Position numbers and translations under genes: made by a program | Shown: one piece after another, positions 1 to 14,590 of the stretch | Layout: each line of letters starts with the position of its first letter | Numbering within the stretch: position 1 is the stretch's first letter | Assembly (NCBI RefSeq): GCF_947242115.1 | Contig: NC_074720.1 | Span: 32,526,645-32,590,644 of the forward strand | Direction of reading: 5' to 3' | From: Biomphalaria glabrata | Taxonomy: Eukaryota > Mollusca > Gastropoda > Planorbidae | Length of the DNA: 64,000 bases | The notes under the pieces: model-generated | The model's database searches: none | Seen by the model: the letters and a program-made list of their open reading frames with translations, nothing else | What the model was told of the DNA's origin: nothing

Positions 1-109
1 ACCACGCTTCCTACATTATTGCAGAAGCTTTTCGGGGGCATTATATAAGACAGAGAAAAGAAGTGCAAGTTGAGTTTCTAGAGTTGAGTACATTTTGGAG
101 GAAGCTCAG

Positions 110-440
110 TATAGAGAGTTACAGTCCATTGCCGTGAAATGCAGAAAAGTACATTGAATTACAAAACAAGAAATGTGAATTACACAGAGGTACAGAGAAT
201 TACAGGGAAGCACTGTGAATTAGAGAGAAAAGCAGTGAATTAAAGAAAAGTACATTGAATTACTGAGAATTACAGTAAATTAGAGAAGTACAGTGAATTA
301 CAGAAAAGTACAGGAAATTACAAAGAAGTAAGTACTGTAAATCACAAAGAAGTATAGTGAATTCTAGAGAAGTCCAGTGAATTACGTTAACCGTTGATTT
401 TTTAAAATCTCTGTATCCTGTGATATCAAGTCGTTAGTCG
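110..440. repeat. Degenerate minisatellite in block 1
   Basis: This is a degenerate tandem array of a unit of about 17-20 bp resembling AGTACAGTGAATTACAGAGA. The copy in the right block lies at 25160-25470. A 28-bp piece of it also occurs at about 1772-1800 inside a GT-rich tract. Confidence 0.7.
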
Positions 441-3124
441 AACAATAAAACTGTATCTCTAACACTTTTAACACGAGAACGTCTCTTCTTTTTGTATCTT
501 TTTGTAATTGTCGATAGTTTGTAGTTCATAGTTTCTGATATTCTTTCTAAAAATATTGAAACCTGCCTTTTGAACTGCATGACCAAGCCTATTCGTGGAC
601 AATTTTGAGTTTGTGTTTCCACACTAACTGTCTTTGTAACATTGTTCTGTATTGCATTTACTATGGAGTTAAATCAAGCGTAGGTATAGTAATTGACTAC
701 TGCAAGAGTTCGTGGAACACCTAGTCAGGCCTCGCGGAACACAGTTTTGGTAACACTTTCCTAGACAATATATAAATCAATGTTACTTGATTCGGCGCCT
801 TCACGGAGGTTACGCTTGATACCAACAAGTGAGATTATTTATTCAGTATTCACAGATGTAGTTAAATATATTGAGTTTCGTCTCCTTAAATAATTGTACG
901 CTTTATTTCACTCACAGCCATTATCGGATCAGATTGAAACACTATACAATTATTTATTGTAACTAACAAAACATGAATCAATTGGAAAAAAATAGTTGAT
1001 TTTATAATTTTTTTTAAATAATTATTTTGTCTTATATCTAAAAATCGAAATAACGTCTACATTCTTAGGAAACAGTTGCAATTGTGGAGTTCTTCCCCTT
1101 AGATAAGCCTCTTCTATGGAAATTTTTATTTCGCTTGTTCTTTGTTTTACTTTATCTTTAAACATTGACTCATAAAAGTTGTCATAGAAATCTCTAGATG
1201 TTCTGGACAATACTATCATTTATTTGGCTAATGTCCAGCAAAAGAATCAAAGCTACAGTTTGAAGTGGACACTATTGATAGACATTGAAAGCCCACACAG
1301 CCGACATATTTTTGTTTGAACTGTTCAAAATATTTGAAATAAAGAGTCTCCGAGCCACGTAATGCATGGAATAAAGTTCTTGTTCAATGGTACAGAACAC
1401 TATGAAAGTCAACGCCGGCTCTCTAACACGTGGATTATTATGTTGGTGTAGGTGTAGAACACTGTAGATGATTGTCTGTTTAAATTTTAGCGCGTCAATA
1501 AAAAACCCAAAAGAAAACAATTGTGTGTGTGTGTATGTATCTGTGTATGTTTCTTTGTGTGAGGGTGAGTGTTGAAAGTTATGACTAGTGAAGACTGCCC
1601 AGTTCCTAGCGTCATAACTTTAAAAAAAAATGATTTGAAATAAAACTTTATTATCTAAAACTTTTTATGCTTGCAATTTTCTACAGGCTTTCATTCATTT
1701 TGTTTTTGTTTTAATGCTAGATTTAAAAAAAAGATTAATGTACTAAGTTTTGTGTGTGTGTGTTTGTGTGAAGTACTGTAAATCACAAAGAAGTATAGTG
1801 TGGGGGGTAATGTGGACATATTCTACTACACTGAAGTAACTTCTTATTTAAATACTTACAAACTATGCATTAAAAAAAACTACTCAGACAACTGATTAAA
1901 TATCTGTACCAAACTATTCCTCCCAAACTATGAAATTAATAACACAATATTATTACTATTACAATTGAGAACTCATAATTAAATTTTTGTATTATTTCAG
2001 AACCTCTGGTCCATTACTATAATTGTAATAATTATTATTATGTATAATATCTTGGGTAGACGATTGACAGCTTGTTTCTATGACAGATAGCTAACTAGGG
2101 TGTCATGTAACCAGAACACCATCCAATTACCTATTCACCTCAACAACTAATGGCTGCTACATAATAGCAATAAAGAAAGGGAGAGTATAACCATATTGGT
2201 AACTGGAGTACAAGCTTTACATTTTTAAATATGTTAGCGGGGGGAGGGGGTAGTCATTTCACTTTATAATTAGCTAAATATTTTGTTTCTCTTTAAGAAT
2301 TATTTTACATAATTTTTCATTTAATAATTTTTTAAAGTGATTAATTAATGTCATATAAATGCTAATATATAAAGCTATGTCAGGCTTAAAATAAATATTT
2401 ATGTATCCTTGCACTATACATCCACACACATTGTGGTGTATTTTACCTATAGTATACTTTACTGATATTGACGTCATTATTACTTTTTCATGTGATCTTT
2501 ACTGTATCAACCTTTAGTTAATGCAGTATTAATATTAACAGAAAAAAGACATTATGTATGCAAAAGTATGTGTTTTTAGTATTAGCATAAAATCAGGTTC
2601 TATTTCCGAGCTTTGAGAAAAATTATTTTATTTTTAAAATATTCATAAATGAATTAAATGTGTTATTTAGTTGTTTAGAAAATAAGCTTTTATTTGGGTG
2701 CAAAGAATAATTTTCTTTGTAATCTGTCTAGCAATAATTTGTCAATAAATCATATGTCTTAATACAGTGTTACGTAAATTTGTGTTATACTTACAATTAT
2801 GAATAAATACTATTGTTAAAAGTTTTTTCTAAACTTTATTGTTATGTTATTAATAGATGTTTATCCAATAAAAAAAAAAATAAACTTTCAAAGTAAAAAA
2901 AAGTATTTTAAAGAACAATAACAACAATAACAAAACAAAAGAAAACAAAGAAATTATTAAAATTTTAAGACAAAAACTTTATTAGAATAATTGATGATCT
3001 GTAGCACAGGAATTTTATTATATACAAATTACAATTAAGTTTCAAGTCCTGGCTATGACGTCACAGATTACTTCAAGCAAAGAGAACAGTCTTTCGTTTG
3101 GACAACAGGAACTGACCTTGACAT

Positions 3125-5654
<2,530 letters not shown>

Positions 5655-5851
5655 TGTAGAATAGATCAGAATTGAGCTATCAGACAATAAATGCTGGTGT
5701 AGATCCCAACAGTACGAAAATAAATCCAAGAAATAGAACACAAACAATGTAGAACCACAACACTTAAAGTTCGCAAAGAGAGATCACAATTTTGATTAAG
5801 AGAATGTACTGTAACTTGAACTGTGAAAGTTGATATAGTCAGCCGATGGCT

Positions 5852-6180
5852 GTAAGCCCCTCCTACATAGCTGTTTGGTGTTTTGTGATTGGTCGAATTT
5901 ATGAAAGCTACAGGTGAGCCACTCCTTCCTAATTGTCTTTGAAGTTTTTGACCAGTGTATGACACTCGGAGACACCATTGTTCGGGGGTATATACGTCAG
6001 CAGACGACCAAGGTTTGGGCAGCTTTAAGAATTTGTTGCTACGCAAGGATGACCATAATGGCGATTGAGGAGCTGAGTGTCTCTGATAAGAATGTCAACA
6101 ATCTTTTGTTTTCTCGGTATGTATTAGTCAACCACCGCCGCCGTGGACAACGTCACGGTCAGCTATAGAAAGAGAAGGGG
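5852..6180 (-). promoter_or_regulatory. K1 upstream promoter block
   Basis: The block is shared with K2 (inverted, 10380-10714) and K4 (32063-32400). It contains a 15-bp element, GTAGGAGGGGCTTAC on the gene strand (5866-5852), close to a TATA-like TATATC near 5837-5832. Further out is TGACGTA on the gene strand (5999-5993), a CREB/ATF-type half site by sequence. The element and spacing are seen directly; promoter function is inferred from position and conservation. Confidence 0.6.
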
Positions 6181-6865
6181 ATTGCGGGGAACAAAGCTGA
6201 ACGAAGTAGATGTTTGTGTAGGCATTATGAGAGTGTGTCAATAGTGTATCACTGCCCTCCCCTCTCCATTTAAAATAACTATTTCAAAGAATAGATAAAT
6301 GGAAATTCATACTGACAATTTAGATTTCATGCTTTATTCCAAAATTTTAAAAGAATATATAAGTTATAAAATTGACTATTCGCTTTTGAATTTGTCCCAA
6401 TATATGAATTTTGTTACTTTTTGTTCAGTTAGAGCTAGTTATAATTTCCAAATTACTGACTCTAACAAGTTATTTACATATTCACTAATAATAAATAAAA
6501 AGTTGAAAAGGAAATACCAAAGCTGTGAAATTTGAAAGATTATAAGTCATATTAGTTGAACTGATATTCTAAAAAAAATATTTCTATACAATTCATGTGT
6601 AAATGTATAAAGATGCAGAAGTATTTGATGTATATAAATAAATAGAATGTGTTTCTAATACAATTTTAAAATAATACTCTACATTTTTTTAAAACAGACA
6701 TACTTTAAAGTTTAATGTAGCCATGATATATTGCTACCGCAGTCACCCACTTGACCTTTAGACCTTTTTCTAACTGCGAAATCTGGCAGCAATATTATAG
6801 GAGTTAGTCAAAGTAAAGGAGGCATGGACTTGAGACATGATTTTTTTCTTTCAAGACTTGTAAAA

Positions 6866-7140
6866 CAAACAGTACTGGCTTTAACACTATTTGTCATCTT
6901 CTTTTCAGTCCTACTAACCAGCGCTTTTAAATTCACGGAAGATGGAATATATATCCACAGTAGATCTGATGGAAGGCTTTATAACCTGTCGCGTCTTGAA
7001 GCCAAAACGAAAAGACGTCGTATCTTGATTAGGGAGCTGCTGTTCGCCAATGATGCGGCCCTCATATCTCATTCACAAGAAATCTACTGAAGCTAGTGAA
7101 TGCCTTGACAGATGCTTGTCAAGAGTTTAGCCTTACAGAG
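6866..7140 (+). mobile_element. LINE reverse-transcriptase fragment
   Basis: The translation resembles the RT catalytic region of LINE polymerases: LFVIFFSVLL, then FKFTEDGIYI, then LLFANDAALISHSQE. The usual FADD box reads FAND. It is truncated at both ends and is absent from the matching place in the right block. The family is not assignable from this piece; it resembles the same LINE type as 53360-53640. Confidence 0.7.
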
Positions 7141-7599
7141 CTAGAAATGTGCTGCAGATTACTCATTGATTTTTTAAAACATCTTTTGTATTGTCATTAC
7201 AAGATTTTTATAAAACCAAACATCTAAATTAGGGTGTAACTAATTTTGAAATATTTGTTTTCAAAATATATTTGTTGTTTTTTTTTAATTAGAATTAAAT
7301 AGATATACACAAGAAAATAGTTTTGTATATTCAGAAATAATGGAGAGGACAACATTAAAAGCAAAGTTCACAGTTTGGATTCCAAAAGATTATAAGAGAC
7401 ATAACCGTGTTTATTTTTTTATTTTCTCCTTCAGCAAATTCTTTCCCTTAAACTCAATTCTGACTTGATACTAAGAGTTATCCATTTAAGATTCTTATCA
7501 ACTATCGAGGATGACAAGTGGCATGCAAATAAACTAACAACCCAAACTGCACCAGACTAATGTACCCATAGAGTTGGATGGACTCATCGTAACGTTACT

Positions 7600-8440
7600 C
7601 TCGCTACTAGTAAAAGCAATCTGCAAAAATGTTTTGATATGATGGGAAGCGGAATCACCGCATCACTGAACAGGAGCTGACACCAAGTTGAAAATATTGC
7701 TTAGTGCAAACAAAGTTTATATTCACTCACTTCGTCTGTCTATCTGTCTGTCACGATTATTAACAAAACTAAAAAAATATGCATATAATAATACAAATTA
7801 CATAATTATTTCTTGTTAATAACAACACATAAAACAATAAAAAAAACTAATAAGTTAAATTATTATTTGTAATTGAACTTTTCATATAGAAAATGGTAAA
7901 CAAATCTTGAAGTATTGTGTGCAATAGAAGAATTTTAGCATTTAATTAATAGATAAGAATTCTTTTATCTATATTTAAAAAAAAAAAATAGTGTGTTTTT
8001 TAAGTAAGAAGTCCGACTGTTAACTATTGAAACAACGAATGGTCTTGATTACATTCTAGCTAAGTTAAAAAGCGCAATGTCTCAATAACGAACTCACTCT
8101 TTTTTTTATTAATGCAGCGTACATAGCTTGCAGAACTAAGAGAGTCAAGTTTTAGACTGAACGACATATCCTTCCTTCCATGCTTAGAAATTATGTCACA
8201 TAACAGAAAACACACAATAAAAACTGCACATTTTTAAAAAGGTGAAAATTGTTTAAAATAATTTTCATTATATTTTTTTTTCTATTTAATCGATTCACAA
8301 AAACAACAACGATAGTTCCCAAAGATCCCAAAAATAATATAACCCAATCTGTTTCAGTTTATGAACCCTGAACCCCCGATTCGAAATCTAGCGCTTTACA
8401 TCTTAGCCATCAATTACATTAAAAATAGTTATGAATAGAA
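7600..8440. other. Intergenic AT-rich stretch
   Basis: I see no gene or clear element here, only A/T runs. Confidence 0.5.
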
Positions 8441-9240
8441 ACAGAGTCGAAGTATATAGAAATATACAATGAACTAGATCTGTTTCAATTAAACACAAGT
8501 TGTAAATATTGAGGGAAGAAATGATTTAAACTCAAGCTGATCACAGGATGAGATTTTCAGATGTAACACAAGTGTCTCAAGAAGCTGAGTATTTCACGTA
8601 ATGAATATATCCATCTGATTTATTTGTCAATAAAGCTCATTCCTTTGAATAATTTGGCGACTTTTCTTTGTCATGTGATGTGTGACAGAAACTTGTGGAT
8701 GCCGCGGAACACGTTATCATCTGTTTAACTTTTTGCGCAGGAAGGAATTTCAGTGAATCTCTTGTTTGAAGTGGACAGTATATGTTTACTTAAGGTCAGC
8801 CGACACGTTTTTATTTAGGCTGGACAAGAATGACAATAGGAGTGGCCGAGCCGATAGCGCTTTGACGCGCTGCAACTAATGAAGCTTTTGTTCGGCTACA
8901 TTTGACACCACGATAGTCTACGCCGGGTCTCTGTCATGTTGATTTCTTTGTTGTTCAAGCGAATGATTTGTTTGTGTTACGGAGTATCAAAGTAAACTAG
9001 GAGTAAACAATTTGTGAGTGTGTGTGTTTGCGGGAAAGAGTAAAATTTGACTGGGAGGTGGAGGGGTGGTCTAAGTGACGTATCATTGAAAACATTTTTT
9101 AATATTTTTGGAATTCCATATATTAGTATAAAAAATGATTTTCTTTGTTGGAGGGTGGTAGACAATGATCTCATAAACTGCTAAAGGTTTCCTATAAATT
9201 ATTTTGAGGAAAAAAAATCGACCATACATAGAAAACACTA
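8441..9240 (-). pseudogene. Orphan 5' flank of a K3/K5-type kinase gene
   Basis: This stretch aligns from end to end with the region upstream of K5 (about 37540-38280) and of K3 (about 20600-21300). It includes an ACACAAGTTGTAAATATTGA stretch and a block containing GGCCGAGCCGATAGCGC. The match begins almost exactly where the K5 start codon would be, and no kinase exon is found on its lower side. It is a promoter and leader remnant whose coding body was deleted or never copied. Confidence 0.7.
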
Positions 9241-10380
9241 GTTATACTACTACAATTTTAAAAAAAAATTGAATCATCTTGAAAGTAGAAATCTTACAAA
9301 AGTATTTTAATAAATACAACGGTATTTGTATTTGATAGAATTTCATTCTGGTGTTCTTTCTGAAAATATTGAGACCTTCCCTTTTACCTACCTGGGTGAA
9401 CCACATCGGGGACCGATTCTGAGTTTGTGTTTCCACACAAACTTTCTTTGTAACCTTGTTTTAAATTGTCTTACATTTAATTTTCAACGTTTTATTGCTT
9501 ATAAAATATATTGGACTTTAAATAGTGTATGTCATGAAGTTATCATGCCATCTTGATGAAAGAAAAAAAAAGTTTTTTTTTAAACTATTAAAGAGATGTA
9601 ACAAGGAAACACGTTGCTTGAGCTGGGTCAACATAAAACTGTTAACCCATTCTTATTAAGTGAAAGTTGTTTTAATATCACAATTCCATAGGTAAAGTAC
9701 AATGATTGACAATTTTAGTCCTTATTCATAACTATAGAGAGCTATTTTCAGATGAAGATTTTAGTTATAAATGTAAACCTATTGGCAAACAATATATCAC
9801 TTGCAAGTAGTAAATAGTTGTTTTTTTGTCCATAACATTTGCCAGTGAGGATAGCATCACGTGTAACTTAATAAAAAGCTCTCAACGTACACACGACATG
9901 GGCACACACCTTTACTTAATTAACAGTTGAACTTTGATTGAAGGGAAACAATTACTGCAAGAGAGACCGTGCACAATTAAATTCTTTTATTTCTATTATA
10001 GTATTAATGATCTTTTAGCTTTACTTCGAAATGACTATATTAATTTTGCAATTTTTTTTGTGATTTAAAAAAAAATACATTTGGCAAAACAATAGAAATG
10101 ATTTTTTATAATATAAACAAAAACAAAAACATTTACTACCTCAATAGATACAAAAATGTTAATACATTAGTAGTTATAATACTTTAAATATACTGCACAA
10201 AAAGTACGCTTTTTTATATTTTTTAATTTTTTAATTTTTTTTTTTTTTAAATTCTTTAATCTTGTCCTTCCATGCTCATTAAGCGAGAAATATATTTGGG
10301 TAAGGAGCGGTTAACATTTTCGATAAGCTTTCTCAATGCTTACATAAACATCTTATACTGTCCTTTTGTTCCCCGCAATC
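9240..10380. other. Intergenic stretch with one interspersed-repeat piece
   Basis: Around 9330-9460 there is a copy of an interspersed repeat also found at 535-650, 24640-24790, 25600-25715, 40620-40850 and 50840-51080. The rest is AT-rich with no gene. Confidence 0.5.
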
Positions 10381-10714
10381 TCCTGCTCTTTCTCCGACTG
10401 ACCAAGGCGGTGTCCACTGCAACTGGTCACTAACTCGTCTCGAGAAAACAAAAGATTGTTGACATTGTCGGTCCTTCAATCAATAATGTGTTCATCCTTG
10501 CAAAGCAACAAATTATGACAGCAGCCCAAACCTTGGTCGTCTGCTGACGTATGTACCTCCGAACAATGGCGTCTCCAAGTGTCATCCACTGGTCAAAAAC
10601 TTCAAAGACAACGAGGATAGTTCGGCGCAACTTCAGCTTTCGGCCAATCACATGACGTAAAATTAAACATTTATAGCTCAAGGATTGTGGGAGGAGCTTA
10701 CTTGGCTATAAAAA
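10380..10714 (+). promoter_or_regulatory. K2 upstream promoter block
   Basis: This is the homolog of the K1 and K4 upstream regions. TGACGTA lies at 10545-10551, GTGGGAGGAGCTTAC at 10687-10701 (13 of 15 match K1/K4) and TATAAAAA at 10707-10714, about 200 bp before the start codon. Conservation here is stronger than in the AT-rich sequence further upstream, which suggests a core promoter. Confidence 0.65.
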
Positions 10715-10912
10715 TCAAATTTAAAAAATTAACTCTATCATTTATCACTGAGCCTCCTCTTACATCAACTTTGAGATCTCTCTTTGAGAAATACAAGTGT
10801 TGGACTTATTATATTTGTGTTCTTATTTCTTTGGGACTTTGTGTTTTCGTATTGTAGGAATTTAATTCATCCTCTATTTTCGGATAGCTGTTTTCTCTAA
10901 TTCTATTTTAAA

Positions 10913-13368
10913 ATGTATCATCTGGAAAGAAAAACACTGGAACTTCAAAACTACAAGGAAGAAATATGCCAAGTACATCACTTCGAGGTGGGCACACTGC
11001 TTCACTACAATTACCCGATCAAAGTTTTTCAAGTCAGATCCAAACTAGACCACAACGTCAAGAAAGTCATCAAAGCTTATTACAAAGACAGCACTTATGA
11101 TGATAAAAAAATCGTAAAGCATTTCTTATCGGAAGTTGCAGTACTTGCCACGATTCACCATCCTTTTATCATGAGCATGGATTTCATGGGATCCTTTCCT
11201 CGGTACTTCGCATACGTGATGCCTTTCTACGAAGAAGGCACTCTTACCAAGGTACTGCCTTCCATGCACCAGGAGATGAGTGATGAATACTTTGTGCAGC
11301 TATGTGCAGCAGTTAACTATCTCCATAACAAAAAAGTTGCTCATCGAGACTTGAAAACGGACAACATTTTGATCACAGATAAGAAAGTTGTCATTGCTGA
11401 TTTTGGCTTATCGGATATCTTGCCCACTGAGGATACAATGGCGACCAAAAGAAAAGGAACTGTCGTGTACATGTCCCCAGAACAGTTTTTAAAGAGGCCA
11501 TTTGACCCTTTTAAAGTAAGTCATTTTTTTACTATATTTTTAAAGCTCCTTTAGATTGAATTATAATTGTCAAATAAATATTGGCAAACTTTCTTAAACT
11601 AATGAACCATAACTTAACTAAATAAATATTCTTTGTCATATTCTTAGTTATAGCCCTTTCCTTTTAAATGGATAGCTTAAAATCTAATATTTAATTAGGT
11701 AGAATAATATATATATATAGAGAGAGATAGAAGATTCTGATGTGCGCATGAAAACTTGTTTATATTACACATGTGAAGTAAAACGGAATCGCCCATTAAT
11801 TTATTGTTAATATAGCATGTCTAGTCTGGTAACCCTTGGAGACTTGAACATGTCCGTGTTTGTTACATTTGGTAATAAATTAGTGAAGATCATTTTGTAT
11901 ACTTTCAGTTATCTTTAAATAAGATGACCGTCATTTTATATATATAATATAATTTCCACAGTTGTTTAATAAAACTCTTAAGTATGAGTATAACGATAAA
12001 AAGCTTTTGTCAATTAGTATAAGACACTTCATTAATTAATAGATAATTAACTCTCGCCCCCCCCCCAACAACCCCCTAATCAAGAAAACACACCTAAAAT
12101 CTAATTGTAGCGATTGTAGATTTTTAAATTAGATTTTAGGTGTTTCCTTGATAAGGGAGTTGTTGGGGTGGAGGGAGAGTTTATTAATTATAAACTATAA
12201 AATATATTACATGTATAATTTACTCATGTAAAAAACTAATCCCCATAGTTTATAACTTTATATTATGCTGAAATGTGTTTACAAACCTGGACCCTGAGAC
12301 GACGAATTATATAATTTTGCCTTAGAAATATTATTGAATTAAAATTACAGTTTAGCGGTAATTAAAATTATATCTATTTGTTTCTTTACAGTGTGACATG
12401 TTCGCTCTTGGAGTAGTCTACTGGTGTATGGTTTTCAAAGTGAATGTTTTGAATCAAGACACCATGGAACCAATGATGGAAACAGTCAGAACTAAGTTGT
12501 CGCCTACTAGTATAGACAGGTAAGTCAAACAAATATAAGACCTACATACATAAATATATTTAGCATTTTTCCATCGAACCTCATAAAAATTATGCATTAT
12601 TGCGACATTAATTCTGAAATTTAAAAGAAGCTATTTAATTAAATACATGCAAGTGCATTATTTAAAAATGTGAAGTTATAGCTTTTATATAGCGCTACTT
12701 TCATGCTTATAGCATGCTCAGAGCGCTATGACCTAATCTTATTTGTGGACCAGTGGGAGGAGGGGAGTATCTAGGAGAAGGTTTTTCCATACTGCCTTTA
12801 GGCGCTCAGTAAACACAATTCTGCTCGAATCAGGTGTCGAACCTCGAGCCACCTTCATAGGTAGCCAAGCCAAATTCCCAAATTCAATACGTGTCCATTT
12901 TAATATCTGGTATTGTTTAATAAAATGTTTAGTATAGCTTTATAATGTCGTTTTTTGTTTTAACGTGTTTCAGACTCATTTTGACCAATCTTTTAGAATA
13001 TCAACCTGAAGAAAGATTGTCCATCTTTGAACTCATCTTCTTGATGGAGGAATCTTGTTTCTCACACAGGATAGCCAAACTTAAAGGTAATATACAAGTA
13101 TTCTATTCGTATGTCATATTTCTTTTAGTTTCAGTTTTAAAATTGTCGGCCTTGTTCTCAGGCAATATGCTAAGGGAAATAATTATATTCATCAAAAACA
13201 ATAACTCAGTAAAAAAAAAATACTTAAGTCATCCATGACGCTATCAGTCTATAATATCTAGAGATTAAATATTTTTTTTTTGTATGTTTAAAAATACTTT
13301 TTTGTCCAAACGTGATGTTTCAATTTCTTCTTTTTGTTTTGTCGTCTGCAGAGCAACGCTTTATTTAA
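10913..13368 (+). CDS. K2: small Ser/Thr protein kinase, four exons
   Basis: The exons are 10913-11515, 12392-12519, 12974-13086 and 13352-13368, with GT/AG borders and phases 0, 2 and 1. They give 286 residues, essentially a bare protein kinase domain with no signal peptide or membrane segment. Visible motifs are the beta-3 Lys54 (VIKAYYK), alpha-C Glu74, HRDLKTDN with catalytic Asp146 and Asn151, DFG Asp163, SPEQ at 188-191, the subdomain IX-like GVVYWCM, and PEERLS (subdomain XI Arg). No GxGxxG loop is seen ahead of Lys54. Family knowledge predicts phosphoryl transfer to Ser/Thr, since HRDLKxDN is Ser/Thr-type; the substrate is unknown. The start is supported by an in-frame TAA at 10898. 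The last coding exon adds only EQRFI. A TATA-like box lies at 10707 and a poly(A) signal at 13492. It is the only plus-strand member of its subfamily and is divergent from K1. Confidence 0.92.
12049..12181. mobile_element. Foldback element in K2 intron 1
   Basis: Two inverted arms of about 55 bp (12049-12106 and 12127-12181) flank a loop of about 20 bp. The outer ends are AACTCTC and GAGAGTT, in TTAATTA-rich flanks. It is probably a small foldback or MITE-type insertion and would form a strong hairpin in the K2 pre-mRNA. Confidence 0.75.
12676..12905 (-). mobile_element. SINE family 2 copy in K2 intron 2
   Basis: It reads in reverse from the TATAGCGCT tail region to the GGTTCGACACC B-box-like region. 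It shares this structure with copies at 24826-25052, 48176-48308 and 63187-63420. Confidence 0.7.
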
Positions 13369-13491
13369 ATGTCAAAGGTCAAGTTCTTTGTTTCTATACA
13401 AGAGATTTCTTTGGTGAAAGTCCTGTGTGACATAAAACTACATGTGCATTGTATATAATGAAATATCAAATAACTTGAGATACAATATCCC

Positions 13492-13497
13492 AATAAA
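13492..13497 (+). terminator. K2 polyadenylation signal
   Basis: AATAAA lies about 125 nt after the K2 stop codon and is followed by a T-rich tract. Confidence 0.6.
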
Positions 13498-13499
13498 GT

Positions 13500-14084
13500 A
13501 TTTTTCTTTAAATTAATTTTATTTTTATTTTTATTTTTTGTTTTTATTTTTCTTCTGTAGATATTTATGTGTCACGTAAAATTAAAATAAAAAAAAATTA
13601 TAAAAAAAAAATAAGTAGGGAAAAAAGTGACGTAATGCCATTTATTAAAAAAATGAATATAATTTTCAAGAGAACAGAATGTACTTTCTCATTGATATTT
13701 GATAATACACCATTTTTTTTTCTATTTTAAACCTAATAAAAAAAATAGTAACTAGTTATAACCATACTGTATAGCTTTTAAAATTCACAAACATGGATAA
13801 ATTTTTATCTTCAAAGTGTTAATGGAAATGATGCATTTGGTTTCTATAATCAAAATACTTTAATAATGACAAAGACCATCAGAAATATATATATATAATT
13901 ATTTTAAAATAATATCAAGTACACCAATACACAGACGAACAAAGGGAGACATAATCCAGCTACTTATAATATTGAACAGAAAAAAAAAAGTTTTCTTAGC
14001 ATTTAATTCCTTTTGAACCTAAACTAAATAATAGGGCCTCATAAGAATATAAGGAATGAGTAAAGTAAAGATGTAACTTTTCCT
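13500..14084. other. AT-rich intergenic stretch downstream of K2
   Basis: Long A and T runs. No gene is seen. Confidence 0.5.
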
Positions 14085-14312
14085 TTCAGACATTAGCGTC
14101 TATAATTAGGTCATCTGTTTCTTTGGCCCACGCTTAACGACCAACCGCCTTTACTTTCATTAATTAAAGCCAAGTACCCATTAATGTTGGGTAGACTCAG
14201 GAGCAACCTTAAAATGCAGACATTCAAAATCCCAGACTTTACCAAGATTCGAACCCAGGTCCCTTGTTCGGGAAGGCAGGTACTCAGCCAAAGCCCCTTC
14301 CCAATGAAGAGT
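14085..14312 (-). mobile_element. SINE family 1 copy
   Basis: A reversed tRNA-derived SINE. It contains GGTCATCTGTTTC, ACGACCAACCGCCTTTAC and the B-box-like GGATTCGAACC type region near 14245. Moderately diverged. Confidence 0.75.
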
Positions 14313-14435
14313 ATGCATTTCCAAAATTTAGGGATTTTCTTATCTTCTTTTTTTTTTTTAATATCATGAGTATAAGGTAAAGAAAATGTTTATCGACATT
14401 CAGAGTCCTCGGTTCAGGTTACAGTACAAAGTAAA

Positions 14436-14590
14436 GATGGCTGCCTGGTCGTGCGGATTTATTGATGGTCCAGGGTTCAAACCCTGAACGCTCCCATCCC
14501 CCGTCGTCCTGCGGGAGGTTTCGACTACGAAGTAATTATCTTCAACTCTGAAGGAACATCCGAAACATGTAAAACATTTTACAAGATCTA
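14436..14590 (+). mobile_element. Possible tRNA-derived SINE head
   Basis: The GGTTCAAACCC box near 14473 follows a tRNA-like leader, with a CCGTCGTCCTGCGGGAGG segment after it. Only one copy is seen in the window, so the family call is tentative. Confidence 0.4.

Noticed and set aside
1272-1520. 82-codon frame kept in both block 1 copies (also 26281-26529)
   Set aside because: Conservation is explained by the recent duplication. There is no domain, no splice context and no codon bias.
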